NCBI GenBank assembly: GCA_014607495.2
Contig: CP053161.1
Span: 310,001-374,000 of the forward strand
DNA from: Carposina sasakii
Taxonomy: Eukaryota > Arthropoda > Insecta > Lepidoptera > Carposinidae
Direction: 5' to 3'
Length of the DNA stretch: 64,000 nucleotides
The stretch's first letter is position 1. Every line of letters begins with the position of its first letter. A program made the translations under genes and the position numbers. Under the pieces are notes generated by a model. That model was not told where the DNA came from. It did not search any database and was given only the letters and a program-made list of their open reading frames with translations. Below, piece by piece: positions 39,435 through 50,760 of this stretch.

Positions 39435-39786
39435 ACAGGATGTTTTTTCGTTACCACCCTTAACTAAGGGTAGGTACGTACTCTGTACATCAAATAAAGT
39501 AAGTTTATGCCACAAAAAATGCTGGGAAATGATGTAATTACTTGATCGGGCGAAATTTATAGTGTCCAGTGTTTATGCTAGTTTTTTCATAGACAGATAT
39601 TAATTATTTCTCGTTGAAAAATTGCGCGTCTATGTGCATTTATGCAGAAAAACGCAGTCTATTTACTCAAATTTGGACCGTAATATCTTGGGAACCAGAC
39701 AGGTATGCTTCCATAAAGAAAAATGATCGTGATGATGAGGAGATTCCGTAGTTTTCGGGTACGTTGACGACCAAAAATCAGCCTGT
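39435..39786 (+). mobile_element. TATA-flanked MITE, copy 1
   Basis: Ends ACAGGATGTTTTTTCGTTAC and GTCGTCAACG/...CCAAAAATCAGCCTGT show a short inverted repeat (ACAGG/CCTGT), and TATA stands outside both ends. Internal markers shared by all four copies are CATCAAATAAAGTAAGTTTA, AATGCTGGGAAATGATGTAA, AAAACGCAGTCTATTTACTC and GATGATGAGGAGATTCCGTA. There is no coding sequence. Confidence 0.75.
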
Positions 39787-41934
39787 ATAATTAATAAATA
39801 TCCTTATTATTATCTTTTATCTTTTCTTAAGAAATAAATTTTCTTTTAATGATAGTTTTCTTCTTTTTACCATTTACGTTTTACCATTAATATGATTTCC
39901 AATCAGATTGAATGAATTTGAGGTAATCTTATGAGCACTATCCAAATATCGGAAAAGTAAAATAATACCATTCATATTCCATATTCTCATAATAATAAAA
40001 ATATAGAGTTCCATTTATTAGCCCGTCATAAAAATAAGGACCCTGACACACTTAAGATCATTGAAATGAATTTACCACTCGTATTTGTCACAATAAAGAT
40101 CTTGACCAAATAACAAGTCGTAAACCAGGTTTATTCATTAGATCCAATGTTAATATAATTATCAGATTCTTAAATACCGGCCGTAGAAAAGAGGCTTTAT
40201 TTATTCTATTAATATGTAGTTTTTTAACGTTAATCGCTATTAAAAGTTATGTTTATTATATTTATTTTTATCATCTATATTATTGCATCATATGTTCCGA
40301 CCTGTATATTTATTTTAAAAGAAAATAAAACATAATCATAACACATATAATTATATTTCCGTCTTAGAGTTTATTTTTTATTTTCAAATTGATGACAATG
40401 TATGATACTGTTTATCTAGATTATTTCTGTACTTGCCCAGAAAAAAATAAGTTATAATGCACGTCCTGAAATAATGTTCCTATTCGCCTCATCAAGCTTC
40501 GATGAAATCAACACACTTTTATAACCTACAAAGAAATAACCAGATACTCTATACATTACGCAACGGGCACTTCTCTTTGAGTCACAATTTCAGCAGACTA
40601 CTCGCTAAGTTCATTGACACATCGATGGCTGACCATACTGTCAGTGTCGTCACATGCATGCGTACACGCACTAAAACTAAAAGCCCATTTATTACGTCAT
40701 GATGCACTACGGTCTCTACCAGAGATTGGAGTTTAATAGAAGAATGTGTTTTATTTGTTGACTTTTTAGCTTTGTTTGATTATACATAGGTATACATTTT
40801 ATATTATTTTTTTAAAAAAGGTAGGTTACTGTACAAATTGTGATACCTACTACATATAAATATTGCATCAAATTGTATGGGCAGTATACCTACTTGTATC
40901 GAAATTTTCGTATTAAACTCAAATCAGCGTAACGGCTGATTTGATTTCAATTATGGGAAATTATAAGAACATCAATCATTTATATTTCCAAAGTTTTTCA
41001 AAAAGGATAGCTATATATATTCTAGGCGTGCTAAAATGGATAAGTTTTATTACTGGGTTAAAATTATACTACTAATAGCTGAGTAATAGTAATCAAAATC
41101 CGTCGTCCTAGTCCGCACATACCCTTAACTAGGACATAGGAATAAAGTTATTCCGTTTTTACTTCACGTTTAGGGTAGGTATTTATATTTACCAAGTAGA
41201 CGAATATATGAAATTATATCAAAGTACAATGGATTGCAAAGTACAAGTATATACAGAAGAACAGTCCAGACACGCTTCTACCGTAGTAAGTTCGTAGCAT
41301 ATGCTACGTTCGGGTATCGGCGCCCGCGCAGTAACTTATTGTTGTATTTGACTTACATTGCGACTTCTATTAGTCTGACACTAAGATATCTACAGGTTTT
41401 AAACTAAAATATATAGGCAAATGTAGAATTGTTTTCATTGTGCCTTCTTTGACTGCAAATGATAAATAAATCATATTCTTAGAATTAGTAACGTAATTAA
41501 TCTACAAATCTGGTAATATTTAATCAGTAAGCGCTGTTCTATTTTCCTGTTCAGTTTTATCTTTGAACGATTCACTTTAATCTACGACGTGTGGAATTTT
41601 ATCTGTCTCAATAATAAGCTCCAATATTACTGCATTGCTGATAGTGCATGAGGCGCCATGCTTTTATGATTTGATAATAAATATGATTGACAATTCATAA
41701 CATCAGTGGTATTTTGAGGACAATCTCACTCGAGGAGATAGTTTATTCAATTGGTTGAAGTTAAGTTTGAGCAAAGGACTAATGATATGAGTTGTAGGTA
41801 GGGGATAGTTTCCTTTAAGACTGAGGTGGAGGCATGTAATAATGGTGACAATGTATCTCTTATACATAATCAGATATCTCTTATTTTGGATGTTTGTTAC
41901 TTGTTCATGAAAAAACTCGCCGGACTTTCACCGA
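39787..41934. other. No recognised gene or element
   Basis: AT-rich. A small hairpin (CAAATCAGC, loop GTAACG, GCTGATTTG) lies at 40,920-40,943. Confidence 0.45.
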
Positions 41935-42127
41935 TCAAATTAGTGAAATTCTAGAGAAAGGTCAGGTCAAGAGTACCCTAAACCGCCTCATGAACGTGCA
42001 TGAAGAATATCATGAAAGTAGATGAAGCGAAAGAGGTGAGTCAGGATCGTAGCAAATGGAGATCCGTGATCTTTGCCTGCTCCTTCGGGAAAGAGGCGTG
42101 ATTTTTATGTATGTTATGTATGTCATG
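41935..42127 (+). mobile_element. LINE 3' end with ORF terminus and TATG-type tail
   Basis: A frame starting at 42,012 encodes MKVDEAKEVSQDRSKWRSVI, then FACSFGKEA and TGA at 42,099-42,101, the C terminus of an RTE-like LINE ORF. The short 3' tail (GGCGTGATTTTTATGTATG and further ATGT units) follows at once. The same 3' tail is used by the SINE-like copies at 15,052, 37,097 and 63,264. Upstream sequence (CTAGAGAAAGGTCAGGTCAAG) matches the copy at 59,608. Confidence 0.6.
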
Positions 42128-42591
42128 AAAAACTATCAGTTTTTTTTACAAAACTTGGTAATAACTGTGTGCACATCTGATTTGCCTTATTTATTATTTA
42201 ATTTTCACTGGGCCTTTTTGGTTCTGCTGGAAGAAATCTCTTTCAGATACAAGCTCGCCTTTGTACATTTTCTTTTATAATTACTGTATTTTGTTCATAT
42301 TGTGTGTGTATAATAAAGAACTTATACTTACATTAGGATACATGGCTTATCCAAAGTAGGATGGAGATAAAGGCGAATGTACATAAAAAGATTTTAGCGG
42401 ATACATACTACATTTATGTATTATTTAATGACAACCCAATAAAAAAGAATACACTCAGTACTTCTCCTACAAATAATAAGAGACTTTTAGGTACTTCAAT
42501 AGATCCGGCTACACATATTCTATTACAACGCACTATAAAGCTATGTTCATACTTGAGTAAACGTATCATTCTTTTAGTTTACACGAAACTG

Positions 42592-42845
42592 CCAGTGCTG
42601 ATGCGGGGCTTCACTAGAAGACATAGCAAGACCACGCATCGTGGATATCGTATCGTACGATATCGTATCGACTCTATACAAAATTTGACATGGCGGCTAT
42701 ATTTATCGTATTTTGACAGGCTAAATGTCGATAAATCGGTTTATCATATCGTGTTTCGCAGGTCATTCTTGGCTTACTGGCCTCGCTATGCTAATCATGG
42801 CTGTAGGATGCTCTGGTTACCCATATTTTGGGAATATATCAATGC
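42592..42845 (+). mobile_element. SINE-like repeat (second family) carrying an inverted CATGAC MITE copy
   Basis: The head GTGCTGATGCGGGGCTTCAC and the end GGCTGTAGGATGCTCTGG match the 20,912 copy. Between them, 42,624-42,766 is an inverted, decayed copy of the MITE at 8,833-8,973 (GACCACGCATCGTGGATATC ... CGTGTTTCGCAGGTCAT). Together they make a 163-codon open frame that is not a gene. Confidence 0.55.
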
Positions 42846-43045
42846 ACAATAGTGTACATAAATATATAATTATGTATTACATTTTATTACGTAAATACCT
42901 ATAAGAGTTTTTTTTTCTACTTGTACTATTAGTGACCAATTTTCAAGAGTCAGATAGGTCTATTTGTAGGATAAAATTGATGCTGTCTCTATCTTGACCA
43001 AGTTTTAGGCAAAGACATCATCAAATTTATTCGTCAGTTAGAAAT

Positions 43046-43429
43046 ACAGGATGATTTTTGGTCGTCAACGTTCCCGAAAACTACGGAATCTCCTCATCAT
43101 CACGATCATTTTTCTCCATGGAAGCATACCTGGGAAGTGTCTGGTTTCCAAAATATTAGGGTCCAAAGTTGAGTAAATAGACTGCGTTTTTCTGCATAAA
43201 TGCACATAGACGCGCGTAGCAGGATTTTTTCACGAAAAATAATTAATATCTGTCTATAAAAAAACTAACATAAACACTAGCCACTATAAATTTCGCACGA
43301 TCAAGGAATATAAAATTAAAAAAAAAAAAAAAAAAATTTTTCCCTGCATTTTTTTTGGCATAAACTTACTTTATTTCATGTATAGAGTACGTACCCTTCG
43401 TTAAAGGTGGCCACAAAAAAACATCCTGT
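43046..43429 (-). mobile_element. TATA-flanked MITE, copy 2 (inverted)
   Basis: This inverted copy of the 39,435 family starts ACAGGATGATTTTTGGTCGT and ends AAAAAACATCCTGT. It carries a 20-nt or longer A run at about 43,319-43,337 in the place where other copies have a short A stretch. Flanks are AATA/TATA. Confidence 0.75.
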
Positions 43430-45646
43430 ATATACCTGTTGAAAAATCTGCCCGAATACATTGAAAATTTGCTCAACGTATTGTAACGATACGTAAGTAT
43501 TGATACGCAACAACGTGGACGCAGCCTTTAGTTTGCCAGTTTTGTTTGCCGACTGGCGCCTCCTCCGTGTAATTGTTCGAACAAACAAACACCGAGACGC
43601 CTGATTTACTAATGTATCTAGTTTTAGCACTTACACAATCTGACTGGATTAGCCGCGGACGTTCGGTTTGCGGGTCCAATGCCAAGTTCGTTGGCGCAGG
43701 CTTTTGTCTTTTGTGTTTTTTGTTTTTGCGGCAGGACGGAGAATTATCCTTATACCATGTTTCCATCGTAAAGTGAGTTGTCCCTCTATATTGCTTAGGT
43801 AGAGGGGGTTATTCTCAAAGAAGGTTTGCGCCCTGGAAGCGAGGTGTCCCTCTACATAACTGACCCTGGTTTCATATCCATAATGGAAGTAGGAAATTTA
43901 AAATTTCCCCCCAAAACTTTTCTTTATGGCAGATAGTTCCAGGAATAAACATCTGTGTTTCCAAAATGAGGATTTTAAATAGACTATCTGAAAAATTCTA
44001 AATAACGATGGTGAAAAAAATAACTTGGATGGATTGCTTCCAACTAACTTGTAGTAGGTACTTATCTCTATTATTATGGTCCTAACCATAACTATTATTT
44101 TTTAACACTGTATAGTAGACAATTACTCGGCCATCCTGCCAAACTATTTTCATTGTAGCAAACAAATGTGACCTGCTGGACCATAATAAAATAATAAAAA
44201 TAAATAAAATAGCCATTTATTTCAAACAAAATTACAAGTAAAATACATATTAGGATTGCAATCAAATTATTAATAAATTCATATTAAAATTGTAATGTAT
44301 AGGTATATAAGTCAGTTATAAATATATATATTTAAAAAAAATTATATCTTGTCCATATTACTTTCATGCCTTCCTCGTTATAGTATGTCTCTTAGTTTGA
44401 TTTGCCTTTCGGCGTAGGCCTCCTCCAACTCTCTCCATTGAGCTCTATCAGCAGCAACCCTTGTCCAATAAGGCCCCAAAGTCAAGCGGATTTCATCTTC
44501 CCATCTCCGTGCTGGACCATACCAAGAACATATTTTACACCTGCCTCGATGTATCTTCAGAAATAATGGTAAACGCATTTCATTTTTCTCAGAACATCTG
44601 ACATCATGCGTTATTTTATTACACTTATGACCTGCTATTTTAATTATAACGTGGAAATGTGTCACATCACAGGATTACAAAAATTGATAAAAACCAATTT
44701 GTAATTTTATATGACTCACTTGTTTCCAGATAATATTAGCATTCTTAGTAAAAGCTGCATATAGGATAATCTAAATAATCTACTAGTTATATTGATGTAT
44801 ATAGGAAACTGTATTTATTTACTCAAGCAAATGTCTAACTTAGGAATTAACCTTAATGTAACGAGCAAACATGTCTATATTAAATGCAGCCATAATACTA
44901 TGGAGTAGAATTTAAAACCGTATACAGATGTTACAGTCAATTTTCCTATGAAGGAACTTGACCCAAGAACTATGAAAGGCGTGATCAAATCAATCACGCG
45001 GCGTCATATCCCATAACAGATTAAAAAAATAAACATTATAATTTCCGCATACGACGAATTGGAAGATCTTCACATTCCGTCCTTGTCTGCCAGTTTTTGT
45101 ACAAGTACACTTTGTGTTACACAGTTTAAATAGTAGTACATAAGCGCCGCGTTAATGTAAAAGGTTTTAGCTAAGTTTTATTACTGAGAAATAAAATTAT
45201 GGATCGTAAATTTGAATTTTACAGTCATAACGGTTTACAAACAAGTTCGAGTGGATCAAATAGTTGAATGTCGCTGAAAGTATTTGTGATGCCGTTAGGT
45301 GACGTCGCAGGGCTGACAATGGTCATTGTTGGCATTGTAGGTACTTTCCACTGTCTACATAATACTGCCCTGAGGGGAAACGCTTAGGTAAGAATTATGG
45401 AAATTTTGCCAGCGATTAAGTAAAACAGTATTTTAATTATGAATGGTATATTATTTATTTGTGTGTTGATGTGAGCAATTCCAAGTTATTCTCCTTCTTT
45501 CTTCGGTAAAATTTAACAAATTACAAAAAATCTAAGAGTTAAATCTACAATCTGCTCCTATACACGTAAGCCGTCGCTATAGCTAAACAGTTTAATTAAT
45601 TTATCAATTGAAAAACTATAAAACCAAATTAGTTCATCAATCATTT
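43430..45646. other. No recognised gene apart from one LINE remnant
   Basis: A GC-richer patch at about 43,500-43,770 is open in several overlapping frames on both strands but shows no domain. The LINE end at 44,378-44,535 is the only identified item. Confidence 0.4.
44378..44535 (-). mobile_element. LINE ORF2 C-terminal remnant
   Basis: The minus strand reads GPARRWEDEIRLTLGPYW, then TRVAADRAQWRELEEAYAER. This is the (R/G)PxRRWxDE...GPxWxRxAxDRxxWxxLEEAY signature found at the C terminus of RTE-like endonuclease-reverse transcriptases common in lepidopteran genomes. The upstream reading continues in frame but without recognisable similarity. Confidence 0.6.
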
Positions 45647-46117
45647 TCAAATGCCGCATCCAACAATCTTCCCGCCTCCGTGTCTAGTAGTTAATTTACT
45701 ACGCGCCGCAAGGACCTCTTGAAGAATTTTGCGTAGGATTCTTTGGCATAAATTTTCAGAAGTAGTTGCTTGGTTGGGGACAATGTGAGGGACAGTATCG
45801 GGGACAGTGTGGGGGACATTGTAGGGGACATTGTAGCCGGCTGTAAAGTGGAATAAGACGTCAAACCGTGCCGACGGACGACCCTTTTTATTAGTTTGAA
45901 ACGGTCCATAAGTAAAGGTTAGACGGTTAAGTATCATCGTAAGTATATTTAACGTGCATTTACTCTCGGCACAATTACGTCGCGCCGGTTTACGAGTTGT
46001 TGATCGCGGGTTTGCTCGCTTTGGGTTTTTATTTATGTTTCGGTAAGTTTTAACACTAAGGTCTAATTTATATTGACCATATTTTAAATACGAACTACGA
46101 GAACATAAAAGTCGCAA
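45647..46117 (-). other. Unrecognised 156-codon open frame with a VPxx repeat
   Basis: This is one of the longest uninterrupted frames in the window. The upstream part is basic (many R, K and T residues), followed by a short tandem repeat of four-residue units of the VP-x-x type encoded by the 12-bp repeat at 45,776-45,835, then a K/R-rich tail. I recognise no domain, and I see no signal peptide, membrane segment or convincing splice structure. It may be a chance frame across a GC-richer repeat, or a remnant of a gene or element. No function is proposed. Confidence 0.15.
45776..45835. repeat. 12-bp tandem repeat, five units
   Basis: Units of the form GGGGACAxTGTx follow one another without gaps (GGGGACAATGTG, AGGGACAGTATC, GGGGACAGTGTG, then GGGGACATTGTA twice). 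The last two units are identical. On the minus strand they encode VP-x-x units in an unrecognised open frame. Confidence 0.8.
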
Positions 46118-46185
46118 GTATAGAAAGAAATGTAGTCGTCGCTGTTTTTAAAAAGAATCACCTTTCGTCTTTCTTAGTTGGGTAT

Positions 46186-46237
46186 TTTAAGAACCATGGA
46201 TTTGAAATTGATACATTTCAAATCTATGGTTCTTAAA
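46186..46237. repeat. Hairpin with 23-bp stem
   Basis: TTTAAGAACCATGGATTTG plus AAAT at 46,186-46,208 pairs with 46,215-46,237, with one G-T pair and a 6-nt loop. No run of T follows, and no transcript is known. The loop is too short for a typical microRNA precursor. Confidence 0.7.
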
Positions 46238-46691
46238 CAGGAACTTGAAATAAACTACAAAAAACATTTATATAAATATTAATACTATTACATAATTAAC
46301 GTAGCATTAAGTAGAATAAGTACACAACGGCTTTGCAATGTGCTTATTAAGTTGATATTTGATTACGTTGATGATACTGTTTTGACGTAATGAAAATTCC
46401 AGACGAGTGCGTTGTTTACTTTATTGTCTTTAATACTTTGTTATTCTTAGTCGGGTCATAATTTTCCGACGATTTCATTGAAGCTGAAATATGCTATGTA
46501 AAAAATAAATCGATATAGGTTGATAATTTTGATCATGTACCTATCTATAGTTTGACATTACCGATGTAACATGTTATATAGCCTCAAAGATAAGATATAC
46601 TCGCTATTAGGGAAAGAGATTTTAAAGCTGAAGTTTATTTATCATAGACATTTCAAAATAACATAGCAAATCGCTTTACATTTTTATCTAA

Positions 46692-46903
46692 GTACTAGCC
46701 GACACCCGCAACTTCGTCCGCGTGGACTGCAGAAAAAACAAAATGTCGAAACTATCCGGGATAAAATATTTTCTCGGGATATAAAGTATGTGTTAATCCA
46801 GCTAGGGTTACTCCATACTAAATTTTATTAACACAAACATCCATCCATCTATCTATTCATACTTACAAACTTTCGCGTTTATAATATTAGTAGGATGTAA
46901 AAG
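46692..46903 (+). mobile_element. Lepidopteran repeat, near-complete copy
   Basis: The head is CGACACCCGCAACTTCGTCC, then GCGTGGACTGCAG and AACTATCCGGGATAAAATAT. The tail is ACTTTCGCGTTTATAATATT and AGTAGGATGT. It gives the undisturbed tail used to interpret the nested insertion at 59,104. Confidence 0.65.
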
Positions 46904-47631
46904 AACATAACCAATGATCCTCTAAAATTTACCATCTATTTCATCTCGTTATACACTTCCTATTTATAAGCATATTGCGCGTATATATATGGTTAAATCA
47001 ATTTTTAAGTGTTTATTATCTCAGTAAATAAAGGAAATGCTGCAAAGGTCACGAACCTTACTCAAGTGACCACCGACCAAGGTAAACATACTTTTGCACC
47101 ACAAACTGTTTTTGATAAAATAGGTACAGTTCTTACTTCCTACTGAATCACTTAAAATAAAAATAACACTAAAATATTGTAGTACAAAATCACGTTTATG
47201 TTACAGCGTAAAGAAATTTTTTGAAATAGAATTTTGTTTTCCCGAAATGGGGTGGCCAGAACTGCAGGATTATTAAAGAAATACGTGAAATATGTACGAA
47301 AGTCCATTTTAAATGTTGCATTCCATTATTTTAGAATATTTTTCTATGTTTCTCAAGAATTTTACCGCGTAAATTCAGATCGCATCGGAAGTGAAACCAT
47401 AGAGCGTGCCTTGACAAACGTACGTGCGTTCGGAAAATCTCACCTTCATTTTTAGTCACAATTAGGTATGTACTTAGCGCGGCCAATGGATTTTCCAGAT
47501 GGAACAAATGGAATGTTCGAAACTATTTAGGAACTTGTAAGAATCATGCACAATGATGTTAAAACTGTTGTAAGTCGAATTAAGGTATTTTATTATACCT
47601 AAAGCCTGATTTTTGCGATGGTCAGATAGCC

Positions 47632-47981
47632 TAGGGTTGCCATCTCAAAACTTTGAAAAAACCAAGATTTGAAGAAGAAATACCAGGACATTTTGATGAA
47701 AAGCCAGGACTATAAATGTGCGAGCCCAGTGACATTACGATTGGAGAGGTGTCAGCGACTACGTATTTGCTTTTTTTAGGCTTTCTATAGGTGCCGCTGA
47801 CGCTTATTTGCGTCGTCGCACTAGGCGGTGACCTGATGTCGGCACCTTTAAAAAATCTGCCGATAGCGAATGTGTCGGGACTCTAAAACTTAGGACGATG
47901 CTTCAAAACTATCCAGGACAGCTGAGGACACCTTCAAAAAGCAGGACATGTTCTAGGAAAACAGGACCATAAGATAACCTA
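47632..47981. mobile_element. Probable repeat element with a smaller inverted-repeat insert
   Basis: The block opens with AGGGTTGCCATCTC and closes near GGACCATAAGATAACCT, with repeated CCAGGACA and GAGGACACC words inside. At 47,789-47,850 lies a compact inverted repeat, TAGGTGCCGCTGACG ... CTGATGTCGGCACCT, which is distinctly GC-richer. Only one copy is in the window, so the element call is by appearance. Confidence 0.35.
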
Positions 47982-48615
47982 AATAAGGATAATAAATAAA
48001 GATGAATTAGATGCTGTCGCTGTCTTTATCAAGTTTTAGAAACTGATAGTATCAATTTCGTCCTTTTGATAGGCTATTTGTCCGTTGGAATCATCGGCCC
48101 TAAGAAAACGTAATATTGTTTATGAAATCAAAAAGCTTGCATACCTATTCGTCAAAAAAACAATTAATTTATATGTTCTGTTTATGAGTTTCTGTTTTAG
48201 TTTATTAGCTGACCGTGCATCTTTCTCATTGCTTGTCTATTTCTAGTACACCTGATGCTATGTTATTTATGCATTTGAATAAAAAATTTAGTGAACGTCC
48301 AAATACTATCCTTGCCTAAACAAGGAAGGAGGGTAGGCGTGTCAACGAACCCGGAAGCCGGAAATGGGGTTTCACGTTCGAAGTTCGAAGGTGCACGTGT
48401 GATTTTACATCGAAAGAGGTTTTAATACAAATTGGTGTCATTATCAGTTTTATTAGATGCGTTTTCGATATTTTTTCCTGCTAGCGATAGGTGTACCGCT
48501 TTTAGTAGGTCATTGGATTAGTTTTAAGATACAAGACCTGAATAGTAAAAAATATTATTAATTTTTTTTTGTTGTAAACTAAAAGACGTGTACAATGTAG
48601 GAATTCTAAAATACT

Positions 48616-48846
48616 AATAGTATGAGATCCCACCGTAGGTTTACTACTCTCATCTGTTTATAGAATAAAACCTTATTATTATAAATATTTACGATTAGGA
48701 GAATATATATCCACTGGGTTGCCTATCAAAATATGGCCGCAAGTATTTTTAAGTGGATATATGTTCTCCTAATCGTAAATGTTTGTAATAATAAGGTTTT
48801 ATTCTATAAACAGCGTAGTAAACCTATGGTGGGATCTTAGACTATA
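48616..48846. mobile_element. Foldback element, arms of about 95 bp
   Basis: The left arm (GAGATCCCACCGTAGGTTTA, AGAATAAAACCTTATTATTA, ACGATTAGGAGAATATATAT, CCACT) is repeated as its complement on the right (AGTGGATATATGTTCTCCTA ... GGTGGGATCTTAG). The spacer of about 40 bp holds GGGTTGCCTATC and ATATGGCCGC. The arms differ at a few bases only. No open frame or clear target duplication is visible. Confidence 0.7.
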
Positions 48847-49264
48847 ACATGATTTTTGAAGTGCTATTTCAAGAAAGGTCGATTCTACACTTTTTTTTAG
48901 CATTTTTTTCAGCTTGACCAATCAACCACTTCGGAATATTTAAAATTTAATTATTACTATCTCTTAATTCACACCAAATTATGTGAATGTATAATAAATA
49001 ATTTATTATTTTATAAAGCAATCCTATTTTAGGACCAGTTGTAATGTAAATATTTTATTTTTTATTTATAAAAAATGGGGATAAGAATTTGTTAAAGGCG
49101 CCATCACACTAGCGAAAGAACTTCTCGCAATCAGATAAGTAATAATAATAATAAAATAATAAAGTTTTATTTATTCCATGCAAAAATAGAGTGGTACAAA
49201 AATAACATCTAAAATTTTTAGATTTAGAATTCTTGTACAAAATATTTTTTTTTTACAAATAAGA

Positions 49265-49507
49265 TTAAAATATATGTTTTGGACTAAGAATTTTTTTTGT
49301 ATGGACCCCTTTTGGGTAAAAGCCTCTTCTAAGGAATACCACTTTTTGCTATCTTTGGCTGTGTTTAGCCATTCGCGGCCTCCTGTTGTCACCAATTCGT
49401 CAGCCCATCTTGCTTGCGGACGGCATCTCGCTCTTGTTCCTAGTGGTCCGGCCCATTCTACCGATCTTAGTGTCCATCTGTTGTCGTTGTATCTGGCAAC
49501 GTATCAG
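49265..49507 (-). mobile_element. LINE ORF2 C-terminal remnant
   Basis: The minus strand reads RYNDNRWTLRSVEWAGPLGT, then RARCRPQARWADELVTTGGR and EWLNTAKDSKKWYSLEEAFT. This has the same organisation as other lepidopteran LINE ends (RPxxRWxDEL...GxxWxxxAxDxxxWxxLEEAF). The frame stays open into the LEEAF motif and then runs into AT-rich 3' sequence. It belongs to a family related to, but not identical with, that at 44,378. Confidence 0.6.
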
Positions 49508-50379
49508 ATAACTATGGCAACTCTATTACCAACTATGGCACTATTTTCTATGCAAAATATTAAGTTAACTAGAAATTTTAATCATAATTAATCAAAGGAT
49601 TAAAACGTGGGTTATTGTTTTTTCCACACGTTTTTTTTAACAATAACTCATAAAAAATAAAACGTAACAAATAGGACAATATGGTTCTTTTTTAAAGTGT
49701 TAACGAATAAAAAAAGCATTGCTGGCTAAACTAAATTATATATTGAATGAATTATAAATAAAGAAGTTAAGCAGACATGTGCAATTGTGCACATAACACA
49801 CCTTATAGCCTATTTTAAATTCTGCATATTGACTTTATTTAAACTGATTTAATATAGCAAAATAAATCAATATCACATTATTGTTAGATCGTAATTTTTG
49901 TCATTTAGTTAGGTTATATTGCCATTTGCTGACGATAAATATAAAAACGGAATATACTGAGTTCATGGCCGCATTTTCAGGAAATCGAAAAATATTTTCT
50001 TTTCTACGCACAGTTGCTGTAAATTCTGTGCGTTGTGTACACAACACTGTGCGCTTTATCGAGCAGATTACACATTTCTTTGTGGCTGTTAACCAAGGAG
50101 TAAGGCCCACCATTGACCCATTTTGATAAAACCATGCAAAAACGCAGATTACAGACGTGAGCAATATTTACAGTTTTCGAGGACGACAAGTGCCAGATAG
50201 TAAATTAAAAATATAATTTTATCTTCAAAAGCATACTTTTTAAAAATTTTATAAAATGTTTTAAATTAAAAAAATCTAATGTTGGTTCATATAAAAATAT
50301 TTTTTTAGGTACCTACATATATTGTTATTTATAGACAGAAAAATTAATATAACGTAAAAAAATAACGCAACAAATCCTC
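49508..50379. other. Sequence upstream of the FGF promoter region
   Basis: The part at 49,900-50,200 is less AT-rich than its flanks and contains GTTGTGTACACAAC, a 14-bp palindrome at 50,032-50,045. It might be a regulatory block for the gene starting near 50,729, but no binding site can be named. Confidence 0.3.
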
Positions 50380-50760
50380 AAAAGCCTCACGAAACACGCG
50401 CGGACGCACTCACATGCACAAAAAAGTTTAGCAAATTCATAATCAGTCGTGGAATGTATCTCCTCGAGCATGCATGCTCCTAGTCGCTAGTCGTCGGCCG
50501 AGCGGAGCGCATGTCACCGCGTCCTACATGCTCCCGCGAAAACACACCCGCCTTTGAAAAAAACTTGTTTGAACTTCCCTCAATGCGGCCTAAGCTACGC
50601 GCTTTCCTACATCTCGCTCGGAAAATATGAAAGTGATGTGAAACGAAAAACGGTGTTTTTTTACGGCAGATTTTTTTTCACCACAGCTATTGTTCGAGTT
50701 TAGTTGGGCTAGTGCAAAAAGTGTACTTTCAGTGTTTTGTTCTTTTTAATGCTGAGTGTG
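50380..50760 (+). promoter_or_regulatory. Probable promoter region of the FGF gene
   Basis: This stretch is clearly richer in G+C and CpG than its surroundings, especially 50,395-50,640, with runs such as CGCGCGGACGCACTC and GTCGGCCGAGCGGAGCGC. It lies directly upstream of the 5' exon. No convincing TATA box is visible. Three copies of the arthropod initiator word TCAGT lie at 50,729-50,733, 50,789-50,793 and 50,822-50,826, any of which could mark the transcription start. Assignment as a promoter rests on base composition, the initiator words and the position before a spliced exon; it is inference. Confidence 0.45.

Noticed and set aside
42361..42852. 163-codon open frame, the longest in the window
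   Set aside because: It is created by a SINE-like repeat plus an inverted MITE copy (the RIVRYRIDSI region is the palindromic ACGATATCGTATCG sequence). It has no domain or codon bias.
43376..43776. Three overlapping open frames on both strands
   Set aside because: The region is merely GC-richer; no frame shows a domain, and part of it overlaps the end of a TATA-flanked MITE.
46186..46237. microRNA precursor
   Set aside because: The stem is nearly perfect and the loop only 6 nt, unlike animal precursors with 55-70 nt imperfect hairpins.
49274..49591. 105-codon open frame on the + strand
   Set aside because: It is the antisense shadow of a LINE ORF end, which is recognisable on the minus strand.
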